Positions 5,428 to 6,088 of a stretch of DNA of 6,088 nucleotides are shown one piece after another. Position numbers and translations under genes: made by a program. Within the stretch, counting starts at the first letter, position 1; each line of letters opens with the position of its first letter. The stretch is taken from the NCBI GenBank assembly GCA_002711185.1, contig PAHL01000063.1, positions 12,842-18,929 on the forward strand, written 5' to 3'. The stretch is from Flavobacteriaceae bacterium (GTDB lineage Bacteria; Bacteroidota; Bacteroidia; Flavobacteriales; Flavobacteriaceae). The notes beneath the pieces were generated by a model. The model searched no databases, was not told the DNA's origin, and worked only from the letters and a program-made list of their open reading frames with translations.

Positions 5428-6088
5428 TTTCAATTTCTTCATCCTTAGTTTTAATCTCATCTTGAAGTGTAGATATGCTCTTATCAACTAGTTTTAAATA
5501 TTCACCAATCTGTTCGATTGTTTGATCCCAAAGCTCTATTCTTTTAAAAATATTATACTTCACAAAGTAGTCGTCTTGAATATATTTTTTATTTTTTAGC
5601 CAAAATTGTGGGTCATCAAAATCAATCATGTCTAGATCATATATCCACTTACTGTCTACCCTATCATTAAATTTTTTTGTAAAAACCTCTTCTTCTTTAT
5701 CAGCATTTATTTTTATATACTGGTATAGTGTACCATCATAAGCGTCATAAACTGCTTTTGCAACTTCTGTTCCTAAAAATCGAAACGTTCCATCAAGTTT
5801 TATTGTCTCATATACTCTTCTATCTGGATCGAAAGGCATACGATTAGTATATTCCTTTAAAGGAAACCCATAATCATCTGGTCCATAAATCCATATAAAT
5901 AGAGATCTTTTGTCACTTTCCCAATTTTCTAGTAAGTCTTTGTATTCTCCTCTAATATATTCAACAGTCATTAAATGTTCCTCAGTATATGCTTTTAAAC
6001 CGTTCATCTCATCAAGAAGATTATGTAAATTTTCAATATTCCACTCCCTATCTTCAAAATCATCTCCCTTTTGTTCTACACCGAATGA
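5408..6088 (-). CDS. Hypothetical acidic protein with C-terminal coiled coil, 5' end beyond right edge
   Basis: The minus-strand frame ending in TAA at 5410-5408 is open through base 6088, giving 226 visible residues. An ATG at 6007-6005 exists, but the 27 upstream codons are open and protein-like (DREW, then IENLHNLLDEM), so the true start is probably outside the window and that Met is internal. The visible part is rich in Asp, Glu, Lys, Tyr and Trp, has no membrane helix or signal, and shows three regions: a charged helical start (about 1-58), a middle with aromatic and Asp-rich segments (FIWIYGPDDYG near 64-74, FDPDRR near 86-91, DLDMIDFDDPQFW near 151-163), and a C-terminal amphipathic stretch (about 182-219) with heptad-like Ile/Leu spacing (IEQIGEYLKLVDKSISTLQD) consistent with a coiled coil. 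The last six residues (IIYWVF) are encoded inside the overlap with the crtI end. I do not recognise the family and propose no function; its orientation puts it outside the carotenoid transcripts. Confidence 0.68.
   Translation of the reverse strand, partial: SFGVEQKGDDFEDREWNIENLHNLLDEMNGLKAYTEEHLMTVEYIRGEYKDLLENWESDKRSLFIWIYGPDDYGFPLKEYTNRMPFDPDRRVYETIKLDGTFRFLGTEVAKAVYDAYDGTLYQYIKINADKEEEVFTKKFNDRVDSKWIYDLDMIDFDDPQFWLKNKKYIQDDYFVKYNIFKRIELWDQTIEQIGEYLKLVDKSISTLQDEIKTKDEEIEIIYWVF

Noticed and set aside
1..6088. tRNA, rRNA, CRISPR array, insertion sequence or attachment site
   Set aside because: I saw no spaced direct repeats, transposase-like frame, cloverleaf-like sequence or terminal inverted repeats; nearly all the window is accounted for by coding sequence.

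Overview
The window is AT-rich DNA that looks like a Bacteroidota genome, most likely a marine or aquatic Flavobacteriales-type organism. Three things point that way: the protein families (the CrtI with a GSGFSS dinucleotide motif and the CrtD ending in CGGSVHPGGGIP are forms I associate with this phylum), start codons without Shine-Dalgarno sequences, and tight ATGA stop/start overlaps. The subject of the window is carotenoid biosynthesis.

Left half, minus strand (1-2984): a tightly packed operon in transcription order crtA-like oxygenase, crtD-like desaturase, cruF-like hydratase, then a gene running off the left edge that starts like an exported or lipid-anchored protein. All three junctions are 4-base ATGA overlaps (2286-2289, 817-820, 176-179), so translational coupling is likely. 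The first three enzymes are predicted to act on the same part of the carotenoid, the acyclic (psi) end: CruF adds water at C-1',2' to give a 1'-hydroxyl, CrtD introduces the 3',4' double bond, and CrtA oxygenates C-2'. Together they would give a myxol-like, or 2'-oxygenated flexixanthin/saproxanthin-like, end group.

Centre (2985-3196): a short divergent intergenic region. It holds weak promoter-like sequence and an unannotated 29-codon single-helix membrane peptide (3111-3200), whose stop codon overlaps the start of the next gene by ATGA.

Right half, plus strand: a six-helix voltage-gated potassium channel (3197-3901) with a full S4 arginine ladder and a TVGYGD filter. After a 50-base gap with an all-AT inverted repeat comes crtI, phytoene desaturase (3952-5427), which makes the linear polyene that the left-hand operon would modify. 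The 3' end of crtI overlaps tail-to-tail by 20 bases with an unrecognised acidic, coiled-coil-ending protein gene on the minus strand. That gene stays open through the right edge, so it is 5'-truncated by the window.

Phytoene synthase (crtB), GGPP synthase (crtE), a lycopene cyclase and ring ketolase/hydroxylase genes are not in the window, so the final pigment cannot be fixed from this sequence. The most unusual elements are the psi-end cassette containing a CrtA homologue, and the voltage-gated K+ channel with a coupled micropeptide lying between the two carotenoid transcription units.
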